Assembly: GCF_014077005.1 (NCBI RefSeq) | Contig: NZ_JACGVC010000050.1 | Span: forward strand, 1 to 64,000 | Reading direction: 5' to 3' | DNA length: 64,000 bases | Source of the DNA: Colwellia sp. MB3u-45 | GTDB lineage: Bacteria; Pseudomonadota; Gammaproteobacteria; Enterobacterales; Alteromonadaceae | Shown here: positions 62,055-64,000 of the stretch, in pieces | How positions within the stretch are numbered: the first letter of the stretch is position 1 | Layout of the letters: each line of letters starts with the position of its first letter | The notes under the pieces: generated by a model | Told to the model about the DNA's origin: nothing | The model's database searches: none | What the model saw: the letters and a program-made list of their open reading frames with translations, nothing else | Position numbers and translations under genes: made by a program

Positions 62055-62082
62055 TTGCATTCGAGCGATAAATCATTAATAT
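62055..62082 (+). promoter_or_regulatory. promoter of tRNA-Pro
   Basis: TTGCAT (62055-62060), 16 bases, TAATAT (62077-62082), then GCCC. The distance of about 38 bases to the tRNA fits. Confidence 0.65.
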
Positions 62083-62120
62083 AGCCCACATAAGCTTTTA
62101 TCCCCATTAAGCTTATCAAT

Positions 62121-62197
62121 CGGGGTATAGCGCAGCTTGGTAGCGCGCGCGTCTGGGGGACGTGAGGTCGCAAGTTCGAATCTTGCTACTCCGACCA
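62121..62197 (+). tRNA. tRNA-Pro(GGG)
   Basis: CGGGGTATAGCGCAGCTTGG opens the acceptor and D arm; anticodon arm CGCGT-CTGGGGG-ACGTG with anticodon GGG; T arm CAAG-TTCGAAT-CTTG; CCA is encoded. All stems pair. Confidence 0.97.
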
Positions 62198-62210
62198 CAT
62201 TTCAACTATT

Positions 62211-62237
62211 AAAGCCCTGTTTTTACAGGGCTTTTTT
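62211..62237 (+). terminator. Rho-independent terminator of tRNA-Pro
   Basis: AAAGCCCTGT, loop TTTT, ACAGGGCTTT followed by more T: perfect 10-bp stem right after the tRNA. Confidence 0.9.
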
Positions 62238-62334
62238 GTAACTGTTATATGTTAACTCGATGTAATACCCAGTTGATTAATTATCTACTCATGTTTTATC
62301 GCTTATTGACCAAGATAAATGACCAAGATAAACC

Positions 62335-63591
62335 TTAACAGCTAATTTTAGGTATATCTCGCCACTTACTCGTAAAGCTTGGCGAAAGAAATTCACGTCG
62401 CATATGCCACTTATCAATTTTACCTTGTGCGGCTAATTGCAAAGTATCATTACCGTAACGATTATTTATCCCGTCATAACAGCGCATCAGCTCTGGATCA
62501 TCTTCATTTAGCGAAAACAAATCACCTTGTTGAAATTGAGTATTTTCAAGCTCAATGGCTCCTACCCCACAACGATAAAAGTTAACACCGCCGGCATAAA
62601 CACAATCAAAAACGGCTGATATAGCGTTCGCGATACTTAGGGTGTTATCTGTTGCCACTAAAAATTCATAAATTATCGATTTGTGGTAATAATTATCATC
62701 ATGAGGGGAGCTAGCAGCGGATATCACCAGACGTTTTACGCGCGAATGCTGTTGCCTTAATTTACGACCTACAATGGCGCCGTGGCTCACTAAAGCCGCT
62801 TTTAATTGATGTTCTTCATTTATCCGTTGACCAAAGCTTCTAGTGGAAAATATTTCTTTTTTTGCCTGCTTAACTTCATCCCAGTTTAAACAAACCATAC
62901 CGTTTAACTCGTTAACCGTTCGTTCAACCATAACGCTAAATTGGCTGCGCATAGTTTTAGGTGACTGGTTGGCTAAATCCCAGGCGGAATTTATTCCCAA
63001 CACGTTTAAACGCTTGCCTAATCGACTACCAATACCCCAGACGTCAGTAACCGCCATTTTTGATAATATGTCTTTACGTGACGTGACATCATCCACAACT
63101 GCCACACCGTTATAGCCCGGCAACTTTTTAGCCGCGTGGTTTGCGGCTTTCGCTAATGTCGGCGTTGAGCCAAAGCCAACACCCACCGGCAAACGCGTTT
63201 CCTGCCAAACCGCACGTCGTATTTCATGGCCATATTTATGCCAATCATTAATAATTTGGTTATAGTTTTTAAATTGTAGAAAAGACTCGTCAATCGAGTA
63301 AACATATTGGTTATCGCAGAAACGGCCAATAACATTCATCATTTTGTCACTGAGATCCGCATATAGCTCATAGTTAGACGAGCGAACAACCACATGGTGT
63401 TTGGCTAAAAAATGTTTAATTTGAAAATAAGGTTTAAATTTTGGTATACCTAAACGCCGACCAATTGGACACACAGCACATATACAGCCATCGTTATTTG
63501 TTAGTACGACCACAGGCCGATTTCTGATTGAGGGGTCAAACACCTTCTCACAAGACGCGTAGAAAGATACGGCATCAACTAACGCATACAT
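62335..63591 (-). CDS. umuC: DNA polymerase V catalytic subunit UmuC
   Basis: A 418-aa Y-family polymerase: YALVDAVSFYASCEKVFDPS (metal Asp6), VVVLTNNDGCICAVCPIGRRLG, VYSIDESFLQF (Asp-Glu catalytic pair), VWGIGSRLGKRL (helix-hairpin-helix), and the UmuC C-terminal DUF4113 part. Synthesises past DNA lesions with UmuD'. Start overlaps umuD by 13 bp, indicating coupling. Confidence 0.93.
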   Translation of the reverse strand: MYALVDAVSFYASCEKVFDPSIRNRPVVVLTNNDGCICAVCPIGRRLGIPKFKPYFQIKHFLAKHHVVVRSSNYELYADLSDKMMNVIGRFCDNQYVYSIDESFLQFKNYNQIINDWHKYGHEIRRAVWQETRLPVGVGFGSTPTLAKAANHAAKKLPGYNGVAVVDDVTSRKDILSKMAVTDVWGIGSRLGKRLNVLGINSAWDLANQSPKTMRSQFSVMVERTVNELNGMVCLNWDEVKQAKKEIFSTRSFGQRINEEHQLKAALVSHGAIVGRKLRQQHSRVKRLVISAASSPHDDNYYHKSIIYEFLVATDNTLSIANAISAVFDCVYAGGVNFYRCGVGAIELENTQFQQGDLFSLNEDDPELMRCYDGINNRYGNDTLQLAAQGKIDKWHMRREFLSPSFTSKWRDIPKISC

Positions 63592-63992
63592 GCGCTTAAC
63601 TCCCTTAGCTGTCGATGCAAACGAATTGAACGGGTAACGACTCCCTCTATTTGAAATTCATCCTCAGGTGTAATGCTGACCGGTTGATGCTTGAACGATG
63701 CGGATAATAGCCTAGCGTTCTTTTTATCAATAAGTTTACAAGTAAAACAGCCATTGTAATTCGCCACAATAACATCACCATCTTTTACTGGCTCGCTACG
63801 ATCGACTAGCAATAAATCACCATCAAAAATGCCAACCTCTTGCATCGACTGCCCTTGCGCCAAACCGATAAAAGTGGCATCGGGGTGTGCTATCAAGAGT
63901 TGATCTAACGATAAGCAGAGTTCTTTATATTCAGCTGCAGGTGATTCAAAGCCGGATATACCCGCCTCAATAAAAATCGGAATAACTTTCAT
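63579..63992 (-). CDS. umuD: UmuD, S24 peptidase-fold mutagenesis protein
   Basis: A 137-aa UmuD: self-cleavage region GISGFESPAAEY (Ser13-Gly14, where Cys-Gly or Ala-Gly is usual), catalytic Ser49 in GLAQGQSMQEVGIFDGD and Lys86 in GCFTCKLIDK. Activated by RecA to UmuD', it joins UmuC. The ATG is 8 bases from the window end, so any SOS box lies outside. Confidence 0.92.
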   Translation of the reverse strand: MKVIPIFIEAGISGFESPAAEYKELCLSLDQLLIAHPDATFIGLAQGQSMQEVGIFDGDLLLVDRSEPVKDGDVIVANYNGCFTCKLIDKKNARLLSASFKHQPVSITPEDEFQIEGVVTRSIRLHRQLRELSACMR

Positions 63993-64000
63993 AAAATACA

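Noticed and set aside
63993-64000. LexA box of umuDC
   Set aside because: Only eight bases upstream of umuD lie in the window and they do not form a CTG-N10-CAG pattern with the start region.

Overview
The window reads as a chromosomal segment of a marine, low-GC gammaproteobacterium of the Alteromonadales, most likely Colwelliaceae (Colwellia or Thalassotalea type). The grounds are gene content and order (yejK divergent from yejL-yejM, pyrC beside a pterin-synthase-like gene and an M23 peptidase, a long acyl-CoA cluster with a divergent LysR gene), AT-rich spacers and palindromic REP-like repeats. This is inference; no 16S gene is present.

Layout. (1) 0.36-3.3 kb: a decayed MacB-type permease tail, a B12-binding radical SAM protein and a DUF1186/SEC-C protein. 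(2) 3.7-16.9 kb: a chromosomal integron read on the minus strand. At least eleven full-length or near full-length attC sites, plus halves and a decayed one, separate small cassettes: a DTW protein, a GFA protein, DUF6429, SRPBCC, a RelE/ParE-Phd toxin-antitoxin pair, small lipoproteins, membrane proteins and a serine hydrolase. One cassette without a gene is present twice. At the expected head of the array (16.75-16.87 kb) lie a perfect CTG-N10-CAG LexA-type box and the first 21 codons of an intI gene pointing away from the array, then a stop; the integrase is dead. Three IS types sit in or against attC sites: an IS1111-type IS110 element with an inactivated transposase, an intact IS110-group element, and an IS3-type element. 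The non-coding ends of the two IS110-family elements can form stem-internal-loop structures like bridge RNAs, and their loops carry attC-like motifs.

(3) 16.97-17.57 kb: tRNA-Ser(UGA) followed by a 126-bp tandem array, each unit holding a copy of the tRNA tail and a terminator-like hairpin. (4) 17.7-31.2 kb: a MATE exporter behind a perfect 15-bp inverted repeat; two ATP-grasp ligases with an 890-aa M14 carboxypeptidase, divergent from an M20 peptidase; a SulP transporter; a membrane-anchored protein with HupE/UreJ; FetB without FetA; and a Xre-RES toxin-antitoxin pair.

(5) 31.4-54.8 kb: acyl-CoA metabolism. A minus-strand run from 53.3 down to about 39.5 kb holds histidine phosphatase, SDR, flavin oxidoreductase, acyl-CoA dehydrogenase, APH-type kinase, SDR, acyl-CoA dehydrogenase, MaoC, SDR, thiolase, acyl-CoA ligase and an MDR reductase, with a divergent LysR gene. 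The adjacent kinase and dehydrogenase suggest a 4-hydroxyacyl-CoA route of the ACAD10/11-LvaAC type. Outside this run are another large acyl-CoA dehydrogenase, a nitroreductase, a crotonase, a REP-like tandem array, a MoxR-VWA pair and a P460-like haem protein. (6) 55.2-64 kb: housekeeping genes (solute-binding protein, M23 peptidase, PTPS-like protein, pyrC, yejK, yejL, yejM), tRNA-Pro(GGG), and umuDC at the right edge.
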